A stretch of 64,000 nucleotides of DNA from Oscillospiraceae bacterium (GTDB lineage: Bacteria; Bacillota; Clostridia; Oscillospirales; Oscillospiraceae): NCBI GenBank assembly GCA_009784725.1, contig WQXS01000006.1, forward strand, positions 1 to 64,000, read 5' to 3'. The first letter of the stretch is position 1. The number at the start of each line of letters is the position of its first letter. The notes below the pieces were generated by a model. That model was not told the DNA's origin. It was given only the letters and a program-made list of their open reading frames with translations, and did no database searches. This document shows positions 8,863 to 19,510 of the stretch, piece after piece. Made by a program: the position numbers and the translations under genes.

Positions 8863-11841
8863 ATGAGACGGCTAATTTGCACAGGGTTGGTTATACTGAT
8901 GTTATTTGCGATGTCGCCTTCGGCTGCAGCGTATACTGACTTGTCCTGGGATGATTTTACGGACATCATCGGTACTCATTCTGTTAATCCCGAGATACCT
9001 GCATACCGTGAATATTTAGCAAGTGCTTTAAACATCACGCCGCAGAATAATATAATTATTGAAGCATCCTCGTTTACACGTTATGAAGAGGGTGGTTTTC
9101 TCATTGAGCCCGAGATTTTCACAGATTTCGAAGAAATGCCCGGAGTCTCTGTACTTACGGGTGAAACCGCCATTATCGAGTTTGATGTGACAATACCGGA
9201 AACGGGAATGTATGAAATTAACCTCGAATATTACCCGATAGAGGGGAAAAGCTCTGCAATTCAACGAAGTCTCTTTATTGACGGAAATCTGCCATACCGT
9301 GAAATGGCACTTATCGAGCTTCCGAGAATATGGCAAAGCAAGGAAGCAATTGCAGCAGCAGAAACCGGGCATTTTGTATGGGAACGGGATAACAGGGGTA
9401 ACGACCTCAAACCGGTTATGCTCGAATCACCCCGGTGGGTATCTAAAACAATCAGAGACTCGGGCGGATATATATCAAGTCCGTTATTAATAAACCTTGA
9501 AGCGGGCAAACGCACAATATCACTCTACTCTCTTCGCGAACCGATGCTGCTCAGACGTATTACTCTGACAAGCAGTGAAATAACACCCGATTACACAAAT
9601 GCACTTGCAGCATGGACCTCTACAGGAGCAGCAATCACCTCCGGGCACAATATTATAATAGGTGCACAAGATGCAGTACGCACAAGCTCGCAGATGCTCT
9701 ATCCCATTCAGGATCAGTCATCACCCTCGGTAACACCATACAGCCCGAAGTATTTTCTGAATAATACCATCGGGGGAAATTCATGGCGTATGGCGGGGCA
9801 ATGGATTGAGTGGGATTTTTCTGTTCCCGAAACAGGTTTTTACGAGCTTACAATGCACAGCAGACAAAACTTCAGGCGAGGCACCTATGTATCACGGAGA
9901 ATCAGTATAAACGGCGAAGTCCCCTTCACCGAGCTTGAAGATTACGGTTTCCGCTTTAACAGGCACTGGCGTATGGATAGCCTAAGCGATGACGAAGGGA
10001 CTCCGTTTAAGTTTTTCTTTGAAGCGGGAAAAGTACACACAATTCGTATGGAAGCAGTTCTCGGAGAGCTTGGGGAAATAATTTCGACTGTTCGCGACTC
10101 TGTTTATGAGCTGAATAATATCTACCGCAGGGTTATTTCAAGAACAGGTGTTCAGCCCGACCGGTTTGCCGATTACCAGATTGCAAGAGCACTGCCCGAG
10201 CTGCGCTCACAAATGACTGTAATTAGAGACGACCTTGACAATGTACTCGATGAGCTTCGCAGAATAGGCGGTCAAAGCAGCGAAAGAGAACGTGTACTTG
10301 TCACAATGCGCGACCAGCTGAGTACTCTTGTCAACAATATTGAACTTTTCCCGAGGCATGTTTCATCCTTCAGGGTAAATATAAGGGCCTGCGGTGCTTG
10401 GCTCAACGAAGCGATAGAGCAGCCTTTGCAGCTTGATTTCATCAGTATCCATTCACCCGATGTAAAGGTTGAAAGCCCGAGAAACAATATTTTCCACAGG
10501 ATATGGCATGAGATAAGCCGCCTTTGGTATTCCTTCATAATAGACTATAATCAGGTCGGAAACGTTACGGAGGACGGTGATGTAATTACACTCTGGATTG
10601 GCTCGGGACGTGACCAGGCAAATGTCATCAAGGCACTTATTGATGAAAATTTTACCCGCAGTCACGGAATCAATGTAAACGTCATGCTGGTTGATATGAA
10701 TACACTTCTGCAGGCATCGCTTGCAGGGCAGGGTCCCGATGTTGCAATACAGGTGGCAAGCGAGCTGCCGATGAACTTCGGGCTTCGCGGCTCTGTTATG
10801 GACTTGAGCGGTTTTGACGGCTTTGATGAGGTCAGTGCAAGATTCGCCGAAAGCGCAATGGTACCGTACGAATTTGAAGGCAGGACATTTGCACTTCCCG
10901 AGACCCAGATATTCCCGATGATGTTCTACCGCAGGGATATCCTTGCCGAGCTTGAAATGGAGCTTCCGCAAACATGGGATGATGTTTCCGTATTAATGTC
11001 CGAGCTTGCGTTTAACCATATGGAGTTCGGAATGCTGCCGAGCGAGCAGATATTCACTATGCTGCTTTATCAGCATGGCGGGCAGTATTATAATGAAAAC
11101 AAAACACGCTCCGCTCTTTACAGAGAAGAAGCCATCAACGCATTTAGAATGTATACCGAGTTTTATACCGATTATAAACTCGACCGCGCAACAAGTGTTG
11201 AGGAAAGATTCAGAACCGGTGAAACTCCGATTATAATCACCGATTATACATTCTATAACAATCTGCAGATATCAGCTCCCGAGCTTCGGGGAATCTGGGG
11301 TTTTGCACCTGTCCCCGGCATACGTATGGAGGATGGGAACATCAACCGTGCAGTCAGCAGTAACGGAGGCGGAGCGGCAGCGGCAACAGCTATGATTGGT
11401 GTCATGGGGGGAAGCGGCAGCGCAGCTGTAATGATGGAGTCCACACAGTACCCACAGCAGGTTTGGCAATTTTTATCATGGTGGACATCGGCAGATACTC
11501 AGGTCCGTTTCGGGCGTGAAATGGAAAGCCTTATGGGACCCGCCGCCCGTGTACCGACCGCAAATCAGGAAGCATTTTCTAAAATGCCCTGGCCTGCACA
11601 GGATTACAGAGCGCTTCGCTATCAATTTAACTTTGTTCAAGGCATTCCTCAGGTACCCGGCGGGTATCTGACATGGCGTAATATAAACAATGCATTCTAT
11701 GCAGTTACAACACCCGCAACCGACCGCCCGTTTGCCAACCAACGCCTCCCGATGCCGCGAGAAGAACTCATGGACAGAGTAATACTCATAAACGATGAAA
11801 TAAGATATAAACGAATAGAATTCGGACTGCCATTGGAGTAG
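8863..11841 (+). CDS. large extracellular solute-binding protein with N-terminal carbohydrate-binding-like region
   Basis: 992 aa; N-terminal half has two beta-rich 'VPETGFYEL'/'IPETGMYEI' repeats; C-terminal half is SBP family 1-like (ITLWIGSGRDQANVIKALIDENFTRSHGINVNVMLV). Confidence 0.82.
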   Translation: MRRLICTGLVILMLFAMSPSAAAYTDLSWDDFTDIIGTHSVNPEIPAYREYLASALNITPQNNIIIEASSFTRYEEGGFLIEPEIFTDFEEMPGVSVLTGETAIIEFDVTIPETGMYEINLEYYPIEGKSSAIQRSLFIDGNLPYREMALIELPRIWQSKEAIAAAETGHFVWERDNRGNDLKPVMLESPRWVSKTIRDSGGYISSPLLINLEAGKRTISLYSLREPMLLRRITLTSSEITPDYTNALAAWTSTGAAITSGHNIIIGAQDAVRTSSQMLYPIQDQSSPSVTPYSPKYFLNNTIGGNSWRMAGQWIEWDFSVPETGFYELTMHSRQNFRRGTYVSRRISINGEVPFTELEDYGFRFNRHWRMDSLSDDEGTPFKFFFEAGKVHTIRMEAVLGELGEIISTVRDSVYELNNIYRRVISRTGVQPDRFADYQIARALPELRSQMTVIRDDLDNVLDELRRIGGQSSERERVLVTMRDQLSTLVNNIELFPRHVSSFRVNIRACGAWLNEAIEQPLQLDFISIHSPDVKVESPRNNIFHRIWHEISRLWYSFIIDYNQVGNVTEDGDVITLWIGSGRDQANVIKALIDENFTRSHGINVNVMLVDMNTLLQASLAGQGPDVAIQVASELPMNFGLRGSVMDLSGFDGFDEVSARFAESAMVPYEFEGRTFALPETQIFPMMFYRRDILAELEMELPQTWDDVSVLMSELAFNHMEFGMLPSEQIFTMLLYQHGGQYYNENKTRSALYREEAINAFRMYTEFYTDYKLDRATSVEERFRTGETPIIITDYTFYNNLQISAPELRGIWGFAPVPGIRMEDGNINRAVSSNGGGAAAATAMIGVMGGSGSAAVMMESTQYPQQVWQFLSWWTSADTQVRFGREMESLMGPAARVPTANQEAFSKMPWPAQDYRALRYQFNFVQGIPQVPGGYLTWRNINNAFYAVTTPATDRPFANQRLPMPREELMDRVILINDEIRYKRIEFGLPLE

Positions 11842-11868
11842 GTGTCAGGAGGACGGTTCTGATACCGG
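11841..11868 (+). repeat. REP-like short palindrome with GGACGGTTCT motif
   Basis: GGTGTCAGGAGGACGGTTCTGATACC, imperfect hairpin; same GGACGGTTCT motif as at 56.86, 57.61 and 58.93 kb. Confidence 0.5.
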
Positions 11869-11880
11869 TTAAGGAATGTT

Positions 11881-12795
11881 ATGGAAAGATTGCCGGCAAA
11901 CCCTAATAGTTTAAGAGCAAGAATCGGGCGCGAGAAGGTCAGCTATCTCATGCTTGCGCCTTATTTCGTTTTGTTCTTTATGTTTACGGTTCTTCCGGTT
12001 GTTATTTCCATATTTTTCAGCTTTACATATTTCGATATGCACTCATTGCCGCAGTTTATCGGCTGGGGTAACTATTCGAAGCTTCTGCTCGAAGATGACC
12101 TTTTTATCATCGCACTGCGTAACACCTTGATTCTTGCAGTTGTAACGGGACCTGTCAGTTATATCCTATGTGTGCTTTTTGCATGGATAATCAATGAATT
12201 TCGGGGATTTGTCAGAGCACTGCTGACACTGGTTTTTTACGCCCCGTCCATCAGCGGGCAGGCATTTCTTATCTGGAGCATAATCCTCACAGGCGACCGT
12301 TATGGATTTTTAAACGGCACACTCATGCAGTTCGGGTTTATCCAGGAAGCAATTCTCTGGATGCAGACCGAAAAATATGTTCTTCCTTTTCTGATTGTGG
12401 TGCAATTATGGTTATCACTCGGAACGGGATTTCTTGCGTTTATAGCAGGGCTTCAAACCGTGGATAAAACACTGTACGAAGCCGCAGCAATCGACGGTGT
12501 TTCAAACCGCTGGCAGGAGCTTTGGTTCATTACCCTGCCGTCAATCAGACCGCAGCTTATGTTCGGAGCAATAATGCAAATCACGGGAAGCTTTGCTATT
12601 GCAGATGTTTCTCTGTTTCTCGCAGGCAACCCCTCGGTCAACAACTCGGGCGCAACAATTGTCACTACCCTGCTCGACTACGGCGGTATCCGCTTCGAAA
12701 TGGGATACGCATCGGCAATTGCAACCGTCCTCTTTATCATGATGGTCGGTACAAACAAAGCCGTCCAGAAATTACTGAAACGAATCGGCGAATAG
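11881..12795 (+). CDS. carbohydrate ABC transporter permease (MalF/UgpA type)
   Basis: 304 aa with 'YEAAAIDGVSNRWQELWFITLPSIRP' EAA loop. Confidence 0.92.
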   Translation: MERLPANPNSLRARIGREKVSYLMLAPYFVLFFMFTVLPVVISIFFSFTYFDMHSLPQFIGWGNYSKLLLEDDLFIIALRNTLILAVVTGPVSYILCVLFAWIINEFRGFVRALLTLVFYAPSISGQAFLIWSIILTGDRYGFLNGTLMQFGFIQEAILWMQTEKYVLPFLIVVQLWLSLGTGFLAFIAGLQTVDKTLYEAAAIDGVSNRWQELWFITLPSIRPQLMFGAIMQITGSFAIADVSLFLAGNPSVNNSGATIVTTLLDYGGIRFEMGYASAIATVLFIMMVGTNKAVQKLLKRIGE

Positions 12796-12861
12796 TCAGA
12801 AGCTAAAACATAGACCGGACACTCAATTACAGGAGAAAACCTCAAACATAGGAGAAAACAA

Positions 12862-13785
12862 ATGTCATCAGGAACAAATCTTTCAAATAAACATTATGTC
12901 CTTGACCCTAAGGGACGGCCTGTCCGTATCCGTGCGTCAAAGCATAATAAGGTTAACCGCAGCCCTGCAGGAAACATGCTGCTGTTTATACTTATGGCAT
13001 TTTGCGGCCTGTTTATGATTTTGCCGATTGTAATGATTGTAAACAACTCACTTAAGCCGCCCGATGAATTATTCCAGTTCCCGCCGAGGTTATTTGTAAG
13101 AAACCCGACACTTGACAATTTCGCCGACCTGTTTGTGCTTATGGGTGAAACATGGGTGCCGTTTTCAAGATATATACTTAACACCCTGATAATCACAGGC
13201 GGCGGTGTCGTCGGGCATGTACTGTGTGCATCTCTTGCGGCATATCCGCTTGCAAAACGCAAATTCCCCGGCTCAAAGCTTCTCTTTTCAATCGTTGTCC
13301 TCTCTATGATGTTCTCCTGGACAGTCACACAGATACCGAACTACATGATAATTTCAACCCTCGGGATCAACAACACATATCTTGCATTAATACTGCCCGC
13401 ATGGTCATTCGGAATAGGTCTGTATTTAATGAAACAGTTCATGGAACAGATACCCGACTCGATAATCGAATCCGCACGAATCGATGGAGCAAGTGAGATA
13501 AAAGTCTTCTGGCAGATAATCATGCCGAATGTCAAACCCGCCTGGCTGACACTTGCAATATTCCAGTTCCAGATTCTCTGGGGTAATACAGGCGGAATGT
13601 TCCTGCGAAGCGAGGAGCTTAAGCCGATGCAGTTTGCAATGCAGCAAATAATGGCAGGTGGCGCAGCCCGTGCCGGAGCATCCGCAGCAGTAGCCTTTAT
13701 AATAGCAGCAATTCCAATTACTTTCTTCTTAGTCTGCCAGTCAAGCATATTTGAAACAATGACAACCTCGGGTATAAAGGAATAA
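12862..13785 (+). CDS. carbohydrate ABC transporter permease (MalG/UgpE type)
   Basis: 307 aa with 'ESARIDGASEIKVFWQIIMPNVKPA' EAA loop. Confidence 0.93.
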   Translation: MSSGTNLSNKHYVLDPKGRPVRIRASKHNKVNRSPAGNMLLFILMAFCGLFMILPIVMIVNNSLKPPDELFQFPPRLFVRNPTLDNFADLFVLMGETWVPFSRYILNTLIITGGGVVGHVLCASLAAYPLAKRKFPGSKLLFSIVVLSMMFSWTVTQIPNYMIISTLGINNTYLALILPAWSFGIGLYLMKQFMEQIPDSIIESARIDGASEIKVFWQIIMPNVKPAWLTLAIFQFQILWGNTGGMFLRSEELKPMQFAMQQIMAGGAARAGASAAVAFIIAAIPITFFLVCQSSIFETMTTSGIKE

Positions 13786-13799
13786 GCAAAGGAATAAAC

Positions 13800-15290
13800 A
13801 TGAAGTTAAGACAAAGCATTTCCATCTTAATAATCGTAATAGTTATTGCAACTATGGTACCGCTTTTTGCACTCGCCGATGATTCCGTGCCGTATGATAC
13901 CTATGTGTACGATTATTGGGAGTATATAGTATTCACTCCCGCACCGTATGTGCCGGGTGAAACAATATCGGGAATAGCTTTGGGAATCGGAGCACTGAAC
14001 GACCCGCAGGGAATATATATCGCACATGACAATGCGGTATATATTACAGACACCGGGAATAACAGAATTGTTATACTCGAGCCGGATTTGCATACAGTCA
14101 GAGATGTAATCACAACATTTGAAAACGAAGGGAAAACCGACAGCTTCGACAGGCCAAGAGGAGTTGCAGTTACAACGGATAACATAATTTACGTGGCAGA
14201 TACCGAAAACAGACGGGTTGTTGCACTTGACGGAAACGAAGCAATCAAAACCGTTTCAAACCCGCAGTCCGAAATGCTCGGGGATGATTTCGATTTTGTA
14301 CCGCTCAAAGTAACAGTAGACTTTGCAGGACGTGTATTTGTGATAGCACGAAACATGTTTCAGGGAATAATGACATTTAACAGCGACGGCGAGTTTATCG
14401 GATTTTACGGTACTATTAACGTTAATATCACATTATGGCAAAGATTCTGGCGGGCACTGTCAACACAGGAGCAAAGAGCACGTCAGCAGCTCTTTATCCC
14501 GACGGAATTTACAGGACTCGATGTTGACCCCGCAGGATTTGTATACGCCTCAAACATTGACAGAGACGGAGAGCAAGCCGTGCGAAGACTTAACCCGAAC
14601 GGTGAGGATGTGCTGCGAAAAGGCATAAATGATAATGTCGGCGGCGACCTTTTAACATGGCCCGCATCACCGAGCCCGTTTTCCGGGCCGAGCAACATTA
14701 TCGATGTAACCTACAGAGGAGACGGAATGTATTCTCTTCTCGATTCAAGGCGGGGCCGTATTTTCACATATGATTATGAAGGAAACCTCCTTTATATCTT
14801 CGGCGGAATGGGACAGCAGGCAGGAACATTCAGACAGCCTACGGCAATAGCCGCACAGGAAAACAGAGTGCTTGCGCTCGACGCAATAAGAAACGAAATC
14901 ATCACCTTCGAGCAAACCCTTTACGGCGAGCTTATCAACAAAGCGGTTTCGCTCCGCTACAGCGGTGACGAGGCAAAAGCAGTAGAAACATGGCGTGAGG
15001 TACTCAAGTTAAATGAAAACTTCGAGCTTGCAAATGCAGGTATCGGCAAAGCATATTTAACAGCCGGAAATAACAGTACCGCAATGTATTATCTCAGGCT
15101 CGGCATGGACAGGGAAAATTACTCAATTGCATTTCGTCGCTGGCGCAATGATTTACTGAAGGATAATATCGGATGGATTCTAAGCGTTGCAGTCGGCGGT
15201 ATATTCGGTTATGTAATTATCAGGACGGTAATCCGCCGCCGCCGTAAACACATCGAAATTGACGACGGAGGAGGTGCATTTGATGCGTAA
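13800..15290 (+). CDS. secreted/anchored NHL-repeat beta-propeller protein with TPR-like region and C-terminal TM helix
   Basis: Signal peptide; repeated 'GIYIAHDNAVYITDTGNNRI', 'GVAVTTDNIIYVADTENRRV' NHL-like units; 'GDEAKAVETWREVLKLNENFELANAGIGKAYL' TPR-like. Confidence 0.8.
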   Translation: MKLRQSISILIIVIVIATMVPLFALADDSVPYDTYVYDYWEYIVFTPAPYVPGETISGIALGIGALNDPQGIYIAHDNAVYITDTGNNRIVILEPDLHTVRDVITTFENEGKTDSFDRPRGVAVTTDNIIYVADTENRRVVALDGNEAIKTVSNPQSEMLGDDFDFVPLKVTVDFAGRVFVIARNMFQGIMTFNSDGEFIGFYGTINVNITLWQRFWRALSTQEQRARQQLFIPTEFTGLDVDPAGFVYASNIDRDGEQAVRRLNPNGEDVLRKGINDNVGGDLLTWPASPSPFSGPSNIIDVTYRGDGMYSLLDSRRGRIFTYDYEGNLLYIFGGMGQQAGTFRQPTAIAAQENRVLALDAIRNEIITFEQTLYGELINKAVSLRYSGDEAKAVETWREVLKLNENFELANAGIGKAYLTAGNNSTAMYYLRLGMDRENYSIAFRRWRNDLLKDNIGWILSVAVGGIFGYVIIRTVIRRRRKHIEIDDGGGAFDA

Positions 15291-15915
15291 ATATTTCTCC
15301 CGTGAAAAATTCGGATATATGTTCGGAATTCTCGGCAAACCAATTGATTCCTTTTACGAAATACGTTACAGGGATCAGGGAAGTGTTCCGCTTGCCGTTA
15401 TCTGTGTATTTGTTTTATCGGCACTTTTTACCGTAAACCGTGTATTTGCCGGTTTTGTTGTCAATGAAATTAATCCGCGGACAATTGACGGAATCACCGA
15501 AATGGGAGCATTTTTCCTGCTGCTCGGGCTTTTTTGTGTCGGAAACTGGGCCGTCACCTGCCTTATGGAGGGTGAGGGGCGGATGCGGGATATCGTAACT
15601 GTTGCCGGATATGCAATGCTTCCTATAATGCTCGCTCTCGGTCCCGCAACGATATTAAGCAACGTAATCTCCTTTGAGGAAGCGGCTTTTTATCACATTA
15701 TCATCGGTGTAAGCATAGCCTGGACAGGCGTACTGTTGCTGCTCGGTATTATGACAGTTCATAATTACACACTCCTCAAAACTATAATAACCCTTGTGCT
15801 TACCTTTATAACAATTCTGATTCTTATTTTTATCGGTCTTCTTATAATGGACTTGTTAAATCAGATTTACGGATTCCTTTTTTCGATATATACAGAGCTT
15901 GTCTTTAGATTTTAG
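15283..15915 (+). CDS. Yip1-family integral membrane protein
   Basis: ATG at 15283 overlaps the upstream stop; 5-TM pattern with 'FVLSALFTVNRVFAGFVV' and 'YAMLPIMLALGP'. Confidence 0.65.
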   Translation: MRKYFSREKFGYMFGILGKPIDSFYEIRYRDQGSVPLAVICVFVLSALFTVNRVFAGFVVNEINPRTIDGITEMGAFFLLLGLFCVGNWAVTCLMEGEGRMRDIVTVAGYAMLPIMLALGPATILSNVISFEEAAFYHIIIGVSIAWTGVLLLLGIMTVHNYTLLKTIITLVLTFITILILIFIGLLIMDLLNQIYGFLFSIYTELVFRF

Positions 15916-15945
15916 TAATTAAATTAACAGTTAAGGTATTAAAGT

Positions 15946-18570
15946 ATGGCAAAGAAACGCAGAGAAAAAAAACCATATAAAATGAAATTCACAACAAAGC
16001 TGCTGCTTGTAATAATTGCAGTTGCCGCATTGATTGTGCTTTCTTATCAAGGTTATCTGACGCTGCGTTACAGGCTGCATAACGGGCACCTTGCCATCCT
16101 TGAAGAATATAAGCATTCCTCCGAGAAAGGGTTTGCTTTTCATGTCCCCGATGGTGCCCCGCCGGCGGATATTCCGGATTACACACTTGCTGCGGAAAGT
16201 AACGAGCTTCGATTATATGTCGATGAAAGCACGGGCAATGCGGCAATCTATGATAAGCGCAGCAGCAGTATTATTTATTCTGTCCACCCCGATATGCCGG
16301 GTGACCCGGTGGCATCCGATTTAAACAAAAGCCTTCTTCAATCGCAGTTAACGCTGAGCTATTTTACCCCGATGCGGATTCCGGGGAACTTTAACAGCTA
16401 CGACCATGCAGTTTCACTCGGGCAATTCAGAATCGAATCCATATCGGACGGATTTCGCGTTATATACACGATCGGCGATATATCGAGCCCGACAGGGATT
16501 GTCCCCGTTTATATCACTCCCGAAAGACTCCTGTCGATACTCGCTCCCCTTGAAGGAACCCGTGCATATAACCGGAACTTAATGAGGTATGTCGAATCAA
16601 CCGTTGCCCCCGGTCATATGGAGCTTATAGCCGCTGCACGTACCGGAACCGCAACACTTCGTGAAATGAACGAGGTTTTTGAGTCACTTGGATATACTGC
16701 AGAGGACTTTGCATCGGACATGGCGGGTTCGGGCATTGAAGAAGCAGTCCCGCTCCATTTTACGGTCCCTGTTGAGTTCCGTCTTGACAGAGACAGCCTT
16801 ATTGTAAATGTAAATGCGGACGACATCCGTGAGTATGCGGGCGGGCGGATTGATGAAATACAGCTTATGCGGGGCTTCGGTGCCGGCAGCATAAACGAGG
16901 AAGGGTATCTTGTCGTCCCAAATGGTTCGGGTTCGCTCATATATTTTAACAATAAAAAAACCTATGCAGATGAATATATGCAGTTCATTTACGGGCAGGA
17001 CCCGATGCTCAGGGAGTATGCAACACTTGGGAACACCGAGGATGCACGCTTTCCGTTTTTTGGAATCGAAGCGGGCAGCCGTACCATACTTGCAATGATA
17101 GAGAGCGGCGAATCACAGGCATATCTCACAGCCGGTATATCCGAAATGTTTAACTCTTATAACTATATTTACCCCGGTTTCATTCTCAGAGGAAGCTTGT
17201 CTCTTGCAATGTTCGGAATGACGGGAAATGAAGCAACACTCCCCGTTGTCGAGCGTGATATGCCGAAAATTGACCTCACGATCAGGTATATGATTTTGGA
17301 AAACAGCGGTTATTCGGGTATGGCAGCACGTGCCCGTGAGCTTCTGATTGAAAACGGCTCACTTAATGCAGAGTTATTGCCGCAAAACGACATACCGTTT
17401 TATATGGACCTCGTAGGCAGCGTAATGGGTCAGAAATTCCTCGCAGGCATCCGCTACATGGGTCAGATTCCGATGACAACATTTTCCGGCGCCGGTGAAA
17501 TTGTCGATTATTTTAATAAAAATGATGTCACAAGACAGGTAATAAACTATCAGGGCTGGTTCAACCGCGGATATTATCACGATGTTTCCGACAAAATCAG
17601 GCCTGTAAGGCAGCTTGGAAATGTAAGGGAGCTTGAGCAGCTAGCAAGGCATGTTGAAGGAAAAGACGGAAAGCTGTATTCCGACACAACCATGCTGACA
17701 GTCCCCTGGAGCTCAAGACGGTACCGCTGGGACCTTGAATCAACAAGATATTACGGCGGCGGTATGGTTGGCGGCTTCGGGCTTGTAAACCCGGTAACCC
17801 TGTTTAATACATTTTCACTCGGTTATCTTGAAGTCATGTACAATGCGCTGAGTCCGAGATTTTTAACCCGTTATATGGATGATTATATTAAAGCTTTTTC
17901 AAAATATGACGTTACGGGAACCTCGCTTCGTGACATGGGTGATTTTCTTGCTTCCGACCGGAGGCGCACGGGAGTCATTCACCGTGAAGATGCAAAGGAC
18001 ATAATAATGTACAATATGGAAAAACTGCAAAACCAAGGGCAGCCGCTCATGATAACGGGCGGGAACATTTACGCTCTGCGTTTTGCAGATGATATTATCA
18101 ATATGTCGCTTAATCATAATTCCTTTTATATTGTTGATGAAGAAATCCCGTTTTATCAAATGATATTACACGGAAGAATAAATTATGCCGGTTTCCCGAT
18201 TAACCTTTCCTCCAATTTTAATATGGATGAAATTATTCTCCGTCTCGTGGAATACGGAGCTTCTCCGCACTTCGCTTTCACTCATGTAAGCGCAAATGAA
18301 ATGAAATATACCGGAGCAAACTGGATGTACAGCACAGATTATCACAATTGGAGAAGCACCGCCGCTGATATATATCATGAGGTAAACGGCGCACTTAGCA
18401 TAGTATCGGGAGCAGAAATAGCGTCTCATGAAATACTCCCGGACGGATTACGCATCATTACCTACAGTAACGGTGTTAAAATTATCATTAACCGCTCACG
18501 GCAGGCACTTGTATATGACGGAATAACAATACCTGCAACCGGATTTACAGTAAAGGAGGCGGCAAGTTGA
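15946..18570 (+). CDS. DUF5696-like large membrane-anchored protein
   Basis: 874 aa with N-terminal TM helix; long extracellular region; position between two sugar permease sets matches DUF5696 genes of Firmicutes sugar clusters. Confidence 0.62.
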   Translation: MAKKRREKKPYKMKFTTKLLLVIIAVAALIVLSYQGYLTLRYRLHNGHLAILEEYKHSSEKGFAFHVPDGAPPADIPDYTLAAESNELRLYVDESTGNAAIYDKRSSSIIYSVHPDMPGDPVASDLNKSLLQSQLTLSYFTPMRIPGNFNSYDHAVSLGQFRIESISDGFRVIYTIGDISSPTGIVPVYITPERLLSILAPLEGTRAYNRNLMRYVESTVAPGHMELIAAARTGTATLREMNEVFESLGYTAEDFASDMAGSGIEEAVPLHFTVPVEFRLDRDSLIVNVNADDIREYAGGRIDEIQLMRGFGAGSINEEGYLVVPNGSGSLIYFNNKKTYADEYMQFIYGQDPMLREYATLGNTEDARFPFFGIEAGSRTILAMIESGESQAYLTAGISEMFNSYNYIYPGFILRGSLSLAMFGMTGNEATLPVVERDMPKIDLTIRYMILENSGYSGMAARARELLIENGSLNAELLPQNDIPFYMDLVGSVMGQKFLAGIRYMGQIPMTTFSGAGEIVDYFNKNDVTRQVINYQGWFNRGYYHDVSDKIRPVRQLGNVRELEQLARHVEGKDGKLYSDTTMLTVPWSSRRYRWDLESTRYYGGGMVGGFGLVNPVTLFNTFSLGYLEVMYNALSPRFLTRYMDDYIKAFSKYDVTGTSLRDMGDFLASDRRRTGVIHREDAKDIIMYNMEKLQNQGQPLMITGGNIYALRFADDIINMSLNHNSFYIVDEEIPFYQMILHGRINYAGFPINLSSNFNMDEIILRLVEYGASPHFAFTHVSANEMKYTGANWMYSTDYHNWRSTAADIYHEVNGALSIVSGAEIASHEILPDGLRIITYSNGVKIIINRSRQALVYDGITIPATGFTVKEAAS

Positions 18571-19478
18571 AGCTGACGCTTGCAAGAAAAAAATCCATTG
18601 TCGGATTAATCTTTGTAATGCCCTTCCTGATTGGTTTTACGTTTTTTATTGCGTACGGGATAATAACCACCGTCCGTATGAGCTTCTCCGATGTAATAGT
18701 TGCAGGGGCAACCTCCGGTGTTGAAATGTCCTGGAACAATTTCGTAAACTATATTAATGCATTTACTGTCCATCCGACATTCCCCGAGGTGCTCGGCACA
18801 TCAATTCTCAACATGATTATTGACGTTCCGCTTATAATCTTCTTCTCGCTCTTTATGGCGCTTTTGATTAATCAGAAATTCCGCGGACGTACAATCGTAC
18901 GTGCAATATTTTTCATGCCTGTTATTTTAGGTGCACCGGCAATTGCAAATGCATTGCTCGCTGCCCGTGCCATGATGGTCGGCGGTGTAAGCCCCGCTTC
19001 ACCCGAGGTTATGGCATCGCTTGGTTCAAACTTGAATGTTGATGTAAACTATTATCTGTATATGCTCAGCGACCTTGCTATTCCGGAAACTCTTATAGGA
19101 TATATTGTTGATGCCGTTCATAGGATTAATAACATTATTATTGCCTCGGGTGTTCAAATAGTGATTTTCCTTGCCGCACTGCAGTCAATTCCGCCGACGG
19201 TTTATGAAGCGGCAAAAATCGAAGGGGCAACCCCATATGAAACCTTCTGGCTTATCACCTTCCCGATGGTTTCACCGCTTATACTTACAAATGTTGTATA
19301 TACAATCATCGACTCATTTACAACAAGCCCCGTTGTTACGCTCTCTTACAGTACAATTTTCTCAGATTACAACTACGGTCTCGGCTCTGTATTCAGCCTT
19401 ATAAGCTCACTTGCCGTATGCCTGATACTTGTAATTGTAGCTCTTATTCTCGGAAAACGGACGTTTTATCAAACGTGA
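18567..19478 (+). CDS. carbohydrate ABC transporter permease (MalF type)
   Basis: 303 aa with 'YEAAKIEGATPYETFWLITFPMVSPL'. Confidence 0.92.
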   Translation: MKLTLARKKSIVGLIFVMPFLIGFTFFIAYGIITTVRMSFSDVIVAGATSGVEMSWNNFVNYINAFTVHPTFPEVLGTSILNMIIDVPLIIFFSLFMALLINQKFRGRTIVRAIFFMPVILGAPAIANALLAARAMMVGGVSPASPEVMASLGSNLNVDVNYYLYMLSDLAIPETLIGYIVDAVHRINNIIIASGVQIVIFLAALQSIPPTVYEAAKIEGATPYETFWLITFPMVSPLILTNVVYTIIDSFTTSPVVTLSYSTIFSDYNYGLGSVFSLISSLAVCLILVIVALILGKRTFYQT

Positions 19479-19510
19479 TACCACATTCAAATCAAACGGA
19501 GACATCATAT

